Origin: Senimuribacter sp049852125 | GTDB taxonomy: Bacteria; Bacillota; Clostridia; Peptostreptococcales; Anaerovoracaceae | Direction: 5' to 3' | Length of the DNA stretch: 64,000 bases | NCBI RefSeq assembly: GCF_049852125.1 | Contig: NZ_CP187532.1 | Location: forward strand, 1,116,001 to 1,180,000 | In this document: one piece after another, positions 1 to 8,088 of the stretch | Position numbering within the stretch: position 1 is the first letter of the stretch | How the letters are laid out: each line of letters begins with the position of its first letter | Position numbers and translations under genes: made by a program | Notes under the pieces: generated by a model | Seen by the model: the letters and a program-made list of their open reading frames with translations, nothing else | What the model was told of the DNA's origin: nothing | The model's database searches: none

Positions 1-50
1 CGTCCTATAAGGGATTGTGGAAGGTGTCGTTCACGCTGAAAGAATTATAA
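1..50 (+). CDS. 3' end of a phage tail gene (partial)
   Basis: Only the last 15 codons of a gene that begins before the window are visible; the frame reads SYKGLWKVSFTLKEL and stops with TAA at 48-50. It ends 39 bases before the start of a tail/baseplate gene on the same strand. By position and by its short amphipathic ending it could be a distal tail protein (Dit) of a siphovirus-like prophage. That identity is inferred from context and not shown by a motif. Confidence 0.45.
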   Translation, partial: SYKGLWKVSFTLKEL

Positions 51-89
51 GAATGCAGGGAAAGCATGGCGGGAGGAGGTGGCATCCGG

Positions 90-1982
90 ATGTATCCGGT
101 GAGCGAGGCGTTCCTGCAGGCAGTGCAGGAGAACACACGGAATTATTACTGGACGGGGCAGATCACGACAAAGGGCGGCGCTGTGTATCCGTTCGTTTAC
201 GGAGATATCGTGAAGGGCAGCGGGTACATCACGGCACAGTGCTGCGGCAGCGCGGAGATCGAATTAGGCACGGTGTATGCCGCAGAGGTGGGGATCACCC
301 TGTTTTCACAGATCGACCGCTACACGCTGGAAGGGGCGGAGGTGCGGCTTTCCTACCATTTGCGGCTTGCGGACGGGAGCTTCGAGGAAGTGCCGATGGG
401 CATCTTCGAGGTCAGCGAGGCGAACCGGACGGCGCACTGCCTGGAGCTGAAAGCCTACGACTATATGCTCCGCTTTGAGAAAAGTTTCAACGGTTTTGAG
501 ACTGTGGGCAATGCCTACGCCTTTTTGGATCTATGCTGCAAAGCCTGTGCCGTGGAGCTGGCGCATACGCAGGCAGAGATTGAGGGGATGCCCAACGGCA
601 CGGAGCTGCTCTCCATCTACCCGGAGAATGACATTGAGACGTACCGTGATGTGCTGTACTTCGTGGGGCAGGTGCTTGGCGGCTTTTTCTGCATCAGCCG
701 GGAGGGGAAGCTGGAACTGCGGAAGTACGGGAGGTCGCCGGTGATGGAGGTAAAGAGCAGGCACCGCTTCACCAGCAGCTTTTCCGACTTCATCACCCGG
801 TACACGGCGGTCAGCTCCACGAACCTGCGCACACAGACGGCGGAGTATTACGCCCTGGAGCCGGACGACGGGCTGACCATGAACCTGGCGGTGAACCCGC
901 TCCTGCAGTTTGGGCTGGAGGAAACGCGGGGGCAGCTCTGCAGGAACATTTTAAATGACCTGGCGGTGGTCAGTTATGTGCCTTTCGATTCCAGCACCAT
1001 CGGCAACCCGGCGCTGGATCTGGGGGACGTGCTGACCTTCACGGGCGGGCAGGCGGACGGGAGCCAGACCGCCTGCATCACTTCCTCCAACTGCAGGATT
1101 GGCGGCAAACACACGCTGAAATGCGTGGGGAAGAACCCAAGGCTGGCGCAGGCGAAATCGAAGAACGACAAGAACATCTCCGGCCTCCTAAACCAGATTG
1201 AGGCGGGGAGGATAGGGATACACACCTTTACCAACGCCTCCGCCTATACGGTGGCGGAGACCAATGTGCGGATCATCAGCATTGAGTTCGCGGCGAAGGA
1301 GGAGACCCATGTGCAGTTTTTCGGGCAGGTGCTGGTGGATGTGTCCGCAGGGCAGGTGAGCCGTTCTGCCAGTGCGAAAGGGAGCATCGTGGTCCCGTTC
1401 CCGGCAGGGGGCGGCGGGGATACAGGAACAGGCGCGGATGCCGGAACAGATACCGGGGATGGCAGCGGCGGCCAGGGGGCAGATACAGAAAGCGTCACGG
1501 TGGACGTGGAGCTTCCGGTCACATGGACGGAAGACGGGAAGGCAGTGGCGTATATCACTTATGAATTCAACGATTCCGAGATCCTCATCCATTACCCGGT
1601 GGAGACCTGGGGGAGCGGGAAGCACATCCTTTCCCTGTACTATCCGATTGACGGGCTTGTGCCGAACATCACGAACACCTTCAGCGTCCACCTGCGGATG
1701 GAAGGAGGGACGGCAGCCATCGATACGGGCGGGTGCATCGCCTCCATCAGCGGCCAAGGCATGGCTGCGGGCGCGGCGTGGGACGGCACCATCACGGTAG
1801 AGGAATATGTGCAGCCGTTCGCGGTCGGGGGCGGCCTGCAGGCGAAGGCGTTCTCCGGGGAGATGGGATTTGAGACAATGGAGCTGGTAAAGAAGTATTA
1901 TTCGGACAGCATCGGGAAGGCGGGCATCGGCGCATTCGGGAAGCCCGTGGAGCTGCCGCAGGAAGGAGAGGGGACAGGATGA
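90..1982 (+). CDS. Prophage tail/baseplate protein, 630 aa
   Basis: Likely structural component of a phage tail tip, following the end of a possible distal tail gene. The ATG at 90 is preferred over one at 66 because the strong ribosome binding site GGAGGAGGTG (73-81) sits just ahead of it. The protein starts MYPVSEAFLQAVQENTRNYY. The first ~350 residues look like the compact domain of baseplate-hub/tail-endopeptidase-like proteins. A glycine/aspartate/threonine-rich linker follows near residues 445-475, then a beta-rich C-terminal domain that may contact the host. It overlaps the next gene by four bases (ATGA), so the two are translationally coupled. The exact role within the tail is not certain. 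Confidence 0.7.
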   Translation: MYPVSEAFLQAVQENTRNYYWTGQITTKGGAVYPFVYGDIVKGSGYITAQCCGSAEIELGTVYAAEVGITLFSQIDRYTLEGAEVRLSYHLRLADGSFEEVPMGIFEVSEANRTAHCLELKAYDYMLRFEKSFNGFETVGNAYAFLDLCCKACAVELAHTQAEIEGMPNGTELLSIYPENDIETYRDVLYFVGQVLGGFFCISREGKLELRKYGRSPVMEVKSRHRFTSSFSDFITRYTAVSSTNLRTQTAEYYALEPDDGLTMNLAVNPLLQFGLEETRGQLCRNILNDLAVVSYVPFDSSTIGNPALDLGDVLTFTGGQADGSQTACITSSNCRIGGKHTLKCVGKNPRLAQAKSKNDKNISGLLNQIEAGRIGIHTFTNASAYTVAETNVRIISIEFAAKEETHVQFFGQVLVDVSAGQVSRSASAKGSIVVPFPAGGGGDTGTGADAGTDTGDGSGGQGADTESVTVDVELPVTWTEDGKAVAYITYEFNDSEILIHYPVETWGSGKHILSLYYPIDGLVPNITNTFSVHLRMEGGTAAIDTGGCIASISGQGMAAGAAWDGTITVEEYVQPFAVGGGLQAKAFSGEMGFETMELVKKYYSDSIGKAGIGAFGKPVELPQEGEGTG

Positions 1983-3373
1983 AGCTGAAAGGGACGATGG
2001 TACTGGAACTTACGGATGAAACCACGGGGGCAGTGGAAACAGTCACGGAAGAGAACATGGTGACGGAGGCGGTGAACGACATCCTGGGCATGAACCCCAT
2101 GGGCGTGTTCTATTCCGAGAAGGACCTGGCGGATGTCTTTAGCTGGAACGGGGCGATGCTCCCCATCTGCCCGAACATGGTCGGGGGCATCCTGCTCTTC
2201 CCCAAAACGCTGGAAGAAGACGCGGCACACATTTATGAGATGTCGGATAACCTCCCGGTGGCCTATGCCTCCAATAACGTGAACACTACGGCGAACACGG
2301 CCAGGGGCAGCATGAACCAGACGGAGAGCAAGGCGTTAGAAAACGGCTATAAATTTGTATGGGAGTTCACGCCCAGCCAGGGGAACGGGACCATCGCGGC
2401 GGTGGCGCTGACCAGCGCCCAGGGCGGGCAGAACGCCTACGGGAGCCTGGTGGGGGACGCCAGCACGTTCCTCAAGATAAAAAAACTGGATATTGGCGAC
2501 CTTGGGAAAGCGAAACAGGCGGTGCTGTTCGAGGCGGCGGAGGTGGATTTTGGGAATGACCTGCTGTATTCCATCACCTTTGCGGATTCGAGCGTGCGGA
2601 TACGGAAAGTCCGCATCCCCATCTTCACCATCGGGCTGAATGAGAAACTGGACGATTCCACATACACGGTGCTGGAAGACCACGCCGTGCCGGCGGAGAC
2701 CTTCCTGTTCCTGGGCAGCTACACGAAGTACGGGGAATTCCTGGACGGGAAGGACGGGTACTGGTACGGCTTCTCCAACCAGGGGAATTCCTCCGGGAAC
2801 GCAAAGATGCTGTGGGTAAAGATATCCAAGGCGGACTATTCCATGACGGAGGGGGAGTGGACGCTGTCCAACGCAAAGCTGATGACGGTCGGGGAGCGGG
2901 ACATGGACGACAGCTACCCGAAGAGGGTGTGCCGGTGCTGTATACGGAATGGATACCTGTATGTCCCTGCGTATGACAAAAAGGGCATCTATAAGATAAA
3001 CGTGGCGAATTCCGCAGACGTGACGCTGGTCGCCTTCGGCTTCACATCCAAGATGAAGCCGCTGTGCGAGTCCGCGACCTGCGAGCTGTACCTTACGCTG
3101 ATCGGCGACCTCATCATCGGCGGGGACTTCCAGGTCACGGCAGGCGACACGGTCATCCATACCCAGGGCAGCGCGAGGCTCGGCAGCGCGGCAACGCCGC
3201 TGTTCCAGCACAAGCAGTTCCTTGTGGGGTGGGGAGGCAGCTATGGGAATGAGTACCGCCATATGTACCTGCTGACGCCGTACCTTGCCACCATCAACAA
3301 CCTGTCCTCGGCGGTGGTGAAGGACGCCAACAAGACCATGAAGATCACCTACACGCTGACGGAGGAGGCGTGA
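1979..3373 (+). CDS. Prophage structural protein, probably tail fibre or tip, 464 aa
   Basis: Second gene of the tail module, coupled to the preceding tail gene by an ATGA overlap. No catalytic motif is visible. The N-terminal part (residues 1-60) includes GMNPMGVFYS. The rest is a long beta-rich protein with repeated hydrophobic strands and aromatic residues, as expected for a receptor-binding or tail-fibre protein. Its place between a baseplate protein and the holin/endolysin module is the standard siphovirus position for host-recognition proteins. Composition is GC-rich like the rest of the prophage. Function is inferred from position and composition. Confidence 0.6.
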   Translation: MKLKGTMVLELTDETTGAVETVTEENMVTEAVNDILGMNPMGVFYSEKDLADVFSWNGAMLPICPNMVGGILLFPKTLEEDAAHIYEMSDNLPVAYASNNVNTTANTARGSMNQTESKALENGYKFVWEFTPSQGNGTIAAVALTSAQGGQNAYGSLVGDASTFLKIKKLDIGDLGKAKQAVLFEAAEVDFGNDLLYSITFADSSVRIRKVRIPIFTIGLNEKLDDSTYTVLEDHAVPAETFLFLGSYTKYGEFLDGKDGYWYGFSNQGNSSGNAKMLWVKISKADYSMTEGEWTLSNAKLMTVGERDMDDSYPKRVCRCCIRNGYLYVPAYDKKGIYKINVANSADVTLVAFGFTSKMKPLCESATCELYLTLIGDLIIGGDFQVTAGDTVIHTQGSARLGSAATPLFQHKQFLVGWGGSYGNEYRHMYLLTPYLATINNLSSAVVKDANKTMKITYTLTEEA

Positions 3374-3384
3374 CGGACAGCTTT

Positions 3385-3413
3385 ACGGCAGGGGGATGCG
3401 TTTCCCCTGCCGT
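3385..3413 (+). terminator. Hairpin after the tail genes
   Basis: A 10-bp perfect stem ACGGCAGGGG / CCCCTGCCGT with a 9-base loop begins 12 bases after the tail-protein stop codon. A second tight hairpin (GCCGGG / CCCGGC, 3432-3446) follows. There is no long T run, so this may be a weak terminator or a processing/stability structure separating the tail genes from the convergent SymE-like gene. Confidence 0.45.
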
Positions 3414-3459
3414 GATAAAAGGGTGGTGTGTGCCGGGAACCCCGGCGTGCGGCGTTTCT

Positions 3460-3831
3460 TTAGTTCCGGGAGTCCGGTCCAGATGCGGCGTATCTTGTGG
3501 ACGGTTCCGCGACCATGGAGAGGGATGCGGCTTCGGCTTCAATGCCGCGCTTCATCTGCTCAAGCTGCGCGATCCTTTTTTCAAGCTCCGCCTGTGCCTC
3601 CCGCTGCTCCTTTGCCGCCAGCTCTTCGGCTGTGAGGGTGCGGATGTGGATGGAGCCCTCCTCGTATTCCACGATGAGCGGGGCACCGATGGAAAAGCCG
3701 AGGGCTTCCAGCCAGTGGCCTTCCATCTGTATCTTCGGGACTGCGGTGCATGGGCCGGTGCCGGTATGCAGGGTGCCGCCGCTCTGGTAGTGGCGGTAGG
3801 TGTAAACGACTTTGATGTTCTTTGTCTTCAT
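3460..3831 (-). CDS. SymE-family type I toxin-like protein, 123 aa
   Basis: SymE proteins have an AbrB-like swapped-hairpin fold; the founding member is an SOS-induced RNA-directed toxin held in check by a cis antisense RNA. The signature is visible around residues 31-60: VPKIQMEGHWLEALGFSIG followed by PLIVEYEEGSIHIR, matching the family pattern. The ATG at 3831 is preceded on its strand by AAGGAGG with good spacing; a longer upstream frame has no such site. Residues 60-95 form a charged helix/coiled coil that is longer than in the E. coli protein. The gene points against the phage late genes, between tail and holin, which is typical of a moron expressed on its own. The antisense RNA itself cannot be identified by eye. 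Confidence 0.75.
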   Translation of the reverse strand: MKTKNIKVVYTYRHYQSGGTLHTGTGPCTAVPKIQMEGHWLEALGFSIGAPLIVEYEEGSIHIRTLTAEELAAKEQREAQAELEKRIAQLEQMKRGIEAEAASLSMVAEPSTRYAASGPDSRN

Positions 3832-4081
3832 AGGGTGTCCTCCTTGGATTTTTATTTTCCCCTGCCGCCGCCCGTTTTCCGGGCAGGCGGGGCTTCGGGT
3901 AGTGTTATTAATCACTCTGAAGCCGTGAAATAGCAAGGGAAACGGGAGGCATAAATGTGACAAAGATTCCCACAGATACTTGTGTAAACGACACAAATAA
4001 ATGTTCCACGGAAACTGGCGGATGCCCATTGCGGACACCCGCTTTTTTCATACAAAAAATCATTTAAAGGAGGGTTTCAAC

Positions 4082-4501
4082 ATGAAGGAATTCTGGAACA
4101 CGATCCAACTCATCTTTACGGCCATCGGGGGATGGCTCGGCTGGTTCCTGGGCGGCTGTGACGGCCTGCTGTACGCGCTCGTCGTTTTTGTCGTGGTGGA
4201 CTATATCACGGGCGTGATGTGTGCCGCAGCGGATAAGAAACTGTCCAGCGAGGTGGGCTTTAGGGGCATCGCAAAGAAGGTGCTGGTCTTCCTGCTGGTG
4301 GGGATCGCCAACATCCTCGATGTGCAGGTCATCGGGAGCGGCTCCGTGCTGCGGACGGCAATCATCTTTTTCTATATCTCCAATGAGGGCGTGAGCCTCC
4401 TGGAGAACGCCGGACACTTGGGGCTTCCCATCCCGGAAAAGCTGAAGGACATCCTGGCGCAGCTCCATGAGAAAGCGGAGAACGGGAAGGGGGACGAGTG
4501 A
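4082..4501 (+). CDS. Phage holin (phage_holin_4 / Cph1 type), 139 aa
   Basis: Forms pores in the cytoplasmic membrane at the end of the lytic cycle and lets the endolysin reach the wall. Three hydrophobic segments are visible, roughly residues 8-25, 27-45 and 65-110, with the family motif VVVDYITGVMCAA near residue 38 and a charged, lysine/glutamate-rich C-terminal tail. The start at 4082 follows AAAGGAGGG; an earlier in-frame start lacks such a site. The endolysin begins three bases after the stop, the usual holin-lysin pair. Confidence 0.88.
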   Translation: MKEFWNTIQLIFTAIGGWLGWFLGGCDGLLYALVVFVVVDYITGVMCAAADKKLSSEVGFRGIAKKVLVFLLVGIANILDVQVIGSGSVLRTAIIFFYISNEGVSLLENAGHLGLPIPEKLKDILAQLHEKAENGKGDE

Positions 4502-4503
4502 GG

Positions 4504-5937
4504 ATGAAACTTGTGGAAAGCATCCTGACAAGGAACCCCTGCTACACGGCAGGGCGGAAGATCACGGTCAAGGGGCTGATGCTCCATTCCGTGGGCTGCC
4601 CGCAGCCGAAGGCGTCCGCCTTCATCAGTTCGTGGAACAGCCCGTCATACGGCAGTTCCTGCGTCCACGGATTTATTGACGGAAACGACGGGACGGTGTA
4701 CCAGACGCTCCCCTGGAACCACAGGGGATGGCACTGCGGGAGCGGGAGCAAAGGGAGCGGGAACAATACCCATATCGGGGTGGAGATGTGCGAGCCTGCG
4801 TGTATCAAATACACGGCAGGCTCCAACTTTACCTGTTCCAATCTGACAGAGGCAAAAGCGGTGGCAGAGAGAACCTATAAGGCGGCGGTGGGGCTGTTCG
4901 CAATGCTCTGCAAGAAATACGGCCTGGACCCGCTGGCGGACGGTGTGGTCATCAGCCACAGGGAAGGCCACAGCCGGGGCATTGCCAGCAACCACGGCGA
5001 CCCGGAGCATCTGTGGACGCAGCTTGGGATGGGGTACACCATGGACGGATTCCGTAAAGCGGTCAAGGCGGCAATGGGCGGCGCATCCTCCGGAACGGAC
5101 GGATACACAAAGATTATGGGGAATGCCGTGGCGACTGCGGAGCAGATGAAGGCATATCTCAAGGCGAAGAACCCGAAAGTGCCGCAGTCCGTCCTCGATA
5201 TGGTTCCGCTGTATCTTTCGGAGGGCAAGGCAGAGGGCGTGAGGGGCGACATTGCCTTTGCGCAGTCCTGCCTTGAGACAGGGAACTTCACCTTTTTCGG
5301 CTCTGCGATCACGCTTTCCCAGAACAATTTCTGCGGCATGGGCGTGACTTCCAATGGTGTGAAGGGGAATTCCTTCGGCACGCCGCAGCTTGGCATCCGG
5401 GCGCAGGTGCAGCACCTGAAAGCCTACGCCTCCACGGATGCGCTGAAGAACGCCTGCATTGACCCGCGTTTCAAGTATGTCACGAGGGGCTGTGCGGAAT
5501 ATGTGGAGTGGCTTGGGCAGAAGGAGAACCCGCATGGGAAAGGATGGGCGGCAGGAGCCAGCTATGGGGAGAAGATCCTCGCCATCCTGAAAGGCATCCT
5601 TGGAATGGCTGGCGGTGTATCTTCCGGCTCTGTAGGAGATGAGGGATGGTACCGCGTCCGGAAGTCGTGGGCAGACGCTTCCTCGCAGAAAGGGGCGTTC
5701 AAGTCGCTGGAGAACGCAAAGAAATGCGCGGATGATAATCCGGGGCATTCCGTGTTTGACAGGAACGGCAGCAAAATCTATCCTGCGGACCCATCCGCAA
5801 AGAAGTCTGTTGATGCCATTGCCCACGAGGTAATTCAGGGCAAGTGGGGCAACGGAGCGGAACGTAAGCAGAGGCTGACTGCCGTAGGTTACGATTATTC
5901 GACAGTGCAGAAAAGAGTAAATGAATTATTGAAATAA
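4504..5937 (+). CDS. Phage endolysin: amidase + glucosaminidase + SPOR-like + CW_7, 477 aa
   Basis: Cleaves peptidoglycan for host lysis. Four parts can be read in order. (1) N-acetylmuramoyl-L-alanine amidase_2 domain, about residues 20-170, with zinc ligands in GLMLHSVG and in VVISHREGH. (2) Glucosaminidase-like domain, about 200-365, with FAQSCLETGNF and NNFCGMG. (3) A short SPOR-like segment, about 380-430 (GWYRVRKSWAD). (4) A CW_7-type wall-binding domain at the C-terminus, DAIAHEVIQGKWGNGAERKQ to the end. Two cutting activities plus two binding modules make it longer than a typical single-domain lysin. ATG 4504 is chosen over GTG 4498, which overlaps the holin stop; both are possible. 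Confidence 0.9.
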   Translation: MKLVESILTRNPCYTAGRKITVKGLMLHSVGCPQPKASAFISSWNSPSYGSSCVHGFIDGNDGTVYQTLPWNHRGWHCGSGSKGSGNNTHIGVEMCEPACIKYTAGSNFTCSNLTEAKAVAERTYKAAVGLFAMLCKKYGLDPLADGVVISHREGHSRGIASNHGDPEHLWTQLGMGYTMDGFRKAVKAAMGGASSGTDGYTKIMGNAVATAEQMKAYLKAKNPKVPQSVLDMVPLYLSEGKAEGVRGDIAFAQSCLETGNFTFFGSAITLSQNNFCGMGVTSNGVKGNSFGTPQLGIRAQVQHLKAYASTDALKNACIDPRFKYVTRGCAEYVEWLGQKENPHGKGWAAGASYGEKILAILKGILGMAGGVSSGSVGDEGWYRVRKSWADASSQKGAFKSLENAKKCADDNPGHSVFDRNGSKIYPADPSAKKSVDAIAHEVIQGKWGNGAERKQRLTAVGYDYSTVQKRVNELLK

Positions 5938-5944
5938 ATCTTAT

Positions 5945-5990
5945 GAGCCGCAGGTATTTGGATAGATTCCAAATGCCTGCGGCTCTTTTT
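5945..5990 (+). terminator. Rho-independent terminator of the lysis module
   Basis: An 18-bp nearly perfect stem starting GAGCCGCAGG and ending CCTGCGGCTC with a 5-base loop, followed by TTTTT, eight bases after the endolysin stop codon. Confidence 0.9.
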
Positions 5991-6059
5991 CGTTGAACAG
6001 CGCTTCGGATTCTGCCGTATTCTTTTGCCTATAGACACATCAAGAGCGTGGAGGTGCCT

Positions 6060-6455
6060 ATGATGACGGCAGAACAAAAATCAGATGTTATTTCGCTGCG
6101 TTCCGAGGGACTCACATATTCGGAAATAGCAGACCGATTGGAACTTTCCATAAATACGGTCAAATCTTTTTATAGGCGGTGCAAGGATACTTCCAGGGAA
6201 ACCGTTTCGTCATACTGCAAATGCTGCGGAAAGCCTATCGTACAGCCGGCAGGGGCGAGGGAAAAGAAATTCTGCTCTGATGTGTGCAGGATGAAATGGT
6301 GGAACAGCCATAGGGAAGCCGTCAACAAAAAGGCGGTCTACAGTTACAAATGTGAGTGCTGCGGCAGGCAGTTTCAAGCCTATGGAAGCAAAAACCGCAA
6401 ATATTGCGGACGCGTCTGTTATATCAGGCACAGGTTTGGAGATGGCGATGAGTAA
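6060..6455 (+). CDS. HTH protein with two zinc-finger-like motifs, 131 aa
   Basis: Residues 1-42 form a helix-turn-helix like that of sigma-70 region 4 or Hin-type resolvases (SEGLTYSEIADRLELSINTV). Two cysteine clusters follow: CKCCGKP...FCSDVC and CECCGRQ...YCGRVC, each able to hold one zinc. Small proteins of this kind commonly sit just before serine recombinases in clostridial prophages and may act as a recombination or expression factor; that role is inference. GGAGGTG ends five to eight bases before ATG 6060/6063, so these starts are preferred over a GTG at 6048. It overlaps the next small gene. Confidence 0.7.
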   Translation: MMTAEQKSDVISLRSEGLTYSEIADRLELSINTVKSFYRRCKDTSRETVSSYCKCCGKPIVQPAGAREKKFCSDVCRMKWWNSHREAVNKKAVYSYKCECCGRQFQAYGSKNRKYCGRVCYIRHRFGDGDE

Positions 6456-6639
6456 GGAAGAATTCAGAAATGAAAAGCTGTACCAGACCACCATGCACCT
6501 TGCCCGGAAAATGCTCTCCGATGGGCTTATATCGGAGGATGAGTATCGTCAGATTGATACAATTTTCCTTGAGAAATACCGTCCAACTTTGGGTACATTA
6601 TTTTCCGAATCCGCTTGCTATTTGGGGCGAAAAGAGTGA
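6448..6639 (+). CDS. SHOCT-domain small protein, 63 aa
   Basis: A short acidic/basic helical protein ending a little before the recombinases. The stretch ARKMLSDGLISEDEYRQI fits the SHOCT motif, a short helical hairpin often found at protein C-termini and thought to mediate oligomerisation. ATG 6448 is preferred because GGAG (6438-6441) is six bases ahead. It overlaps the end of the upstream HTH gene by eight bases, indicating one transcript: HTH protein, SHOCT peptide, recombinase 1, recombinase 2. Function unknown. Confidence 0.65.
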   Translation: MSKEEFRNEKLYQTTMHLARKMLSDGLISEDEYRQIDTIFLEKYRPTLGTLFSESACYLGRKE

Positions 6640-6666
6640 TGTATAGCAGCGGAAGGAAGTGATTTT

Positions 6667-8088
6667 ATGGCGAAAATAACAAAGGTCGAGCAGACACTGC
6701 CGACCATAAAAGAAAAGAAAAAAGTCGCCGCCTATGCCCGTGTTTCAATGGAATCAGAGCGCATGAACCATTCCCTTTCCGCACAGATCAGCTACTACAG
6801 TTCCCTGATACAGAAAAATCCTGACTGGCAGTACGCGGGCGTGTTTGCGGATGATGGAGTTTCCGGTACGGGGACGGCCAAGCGAAGCGAATTCCGGCGG
6901 ATGATTGAAACCGCTGAAAACGGCGAAATTGATATCATCCTCACAAAGTCGATTCAGCGGTTTGCAAGAAACACGGTAGATTTGCTGGAAACGGTGCGGC
7001 ACTTAAAGGACATTGGTGTGGAAGTACGTTTCGAGAAGGAGCATATCAATTCCATGAGCGGTGACGGCGAACTGATGCTCACTATCCTTGCATCCTTTGC
7101 GCAGGAAGAGAGCCGTAGCATTTCTGAAAATGTGAAGTGGGGAACAAGAAAACGCTTTGAAAAGGGCATACCGAATGGGAAATTCCGCGTCTATGGATAC
7201 CGCTGGGAAGGTGACGAGCTGGTCATCGTGCCGGAGGAAGCGAAGATTGTGAGACGGATTTTCCAGAATTTCCTGGACGGTAAGTCGAGACTGGAAACAG
7301 AGCGGGAATTTGCAGCCGAGGGCATCACCACGAGGGAGGGATGCCGCTGGGTGGATTCCAACATCAAGGTGGTGCTGACGAACATCACATACACGGGAAA
7401 CCTTCTCCTGCAGAAAGAGTTCATTGCTGATCCCATTTCCAAACAGCGGAAAAAGAACCACGGCGAGCTTCCCCAGTATTATGTGGAGGACACGCATCCC
7501 GCCATCATTGACAAGGCGACATTCGATTATGTCCAGTCCGAGATTGCGAGACGGAAAGAATTAGGTTGCTTTGCGAACAAGGCTCTGAACCTTTCATGTT
7601 TCTCCACGAAAATCAAATGCGGGAACTGCGGACGGAGTTATGTCCGCTCTGCCAGAAAGCGCGGCAAGTATGTCCTCTGGATCTGCGGCTCGAAAAAAGG
7701 CAGGCGCAAGTTAAGCTGCGGTGCAAAGGACGTGCCGGAGGAGCAGCTAAAGCGTATCTGCTGTGATGTGCTGGGGCTTGATGAATTCGATGCCAACATC
7801 TTTTCGGAGCGGATTGAACAAGTCAGAATTATTGGCACGGACACGATGGAGTTCCATTTTTACGATGGAAGCTCCATTGAAACGAAATGGAAAACCACAG
7901 CGAAACGAGATATGTGGACACCTGAGAGAAAAGCACTCTGGAGCGAATATAATTATGCTGGCGGCAGGAACGGCACGGGCATGGGCTTCAATGAGTATGT
8001 GAAACGGAAGGAGGGGAAGATGCATGACACAAAGAAAAGTGACGACAATTCCGCCAACGATCAGCCGCTACACAGCGGCACCAATTAA
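6667..8088 (+). CDS. Large serine recombinase 1, 473 aa
   Basis: Site-specific DNA recombinase for prophage integration/excision. The resolvase domain covers about residues 20-165, with the nucleophile serine in YARVSMES and active-site arginines in KSIQRFARNT and EESRSISE. A Recombinase domain (about 185-290, FRVYGYRWEG) and a zinc ribbon (CGNCGRS...CGSKKGRRKLSCG, about 318-355) follow. The coiled-coil arm that normally protrudes from the zinc ribbon is nearly absent and the protein is short for the family. Its last 65 bases overlap the second recombinase, which begins in another frame; the two are expected to be made together. Confidence 0.9.
   Translation: MAKITKVEQTLPTIKEKKKVAAYARVSMESERMNHSLSAQISYYSSLIQKNPDWQYAGVFADDGVSGTGTAKRSEFRRMIETAENGEIDIILTKSIQRFARNTVDLLETVRHLKDIGVEVRFEKEHINSMSGDGELMLTILASFAQEESRSISENVKWGTRKRFEKGIPNGKFRVYGYRWEGDELVIVPEEAKIVRRIFQNFLDGKSRLETEREFAAEGITTREGCRWVDSNIKVVLTNITYTGNLLLQKEFIADPISKQRKKNHGELPQYYVEDTHPAIIDKATFDYVQSEIARRKELGCFANKALNLSCFSTKIKCGNCGRSYVRSARKRGKYVLWICGSKKGRRKLSCGAKDVPEEQLKRICCDVLGLDEFDANIFSERIEQVRIIGTDTMEFHFYDGSSIETKWKTTAKRDMWTPERKALWSEYNYAGGRNGTGMGFNEYVKRKEGKMHDTKKSDDNSANDQPLHSGTN

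Noticed and set aside
1188..1757. Long minus-strand ORFs inside the GC-rich tail gene
   Set aside because: They are shadows of a gene with high third-position GC; they lack ribosome binding sites and recognisable domains.
3370..3933. Plus-strand ORF opposite the SymE-like gene
   Set aside because: It is the shadow of the minus-strand gene, which has the family motif and a strong ribosome binding site.
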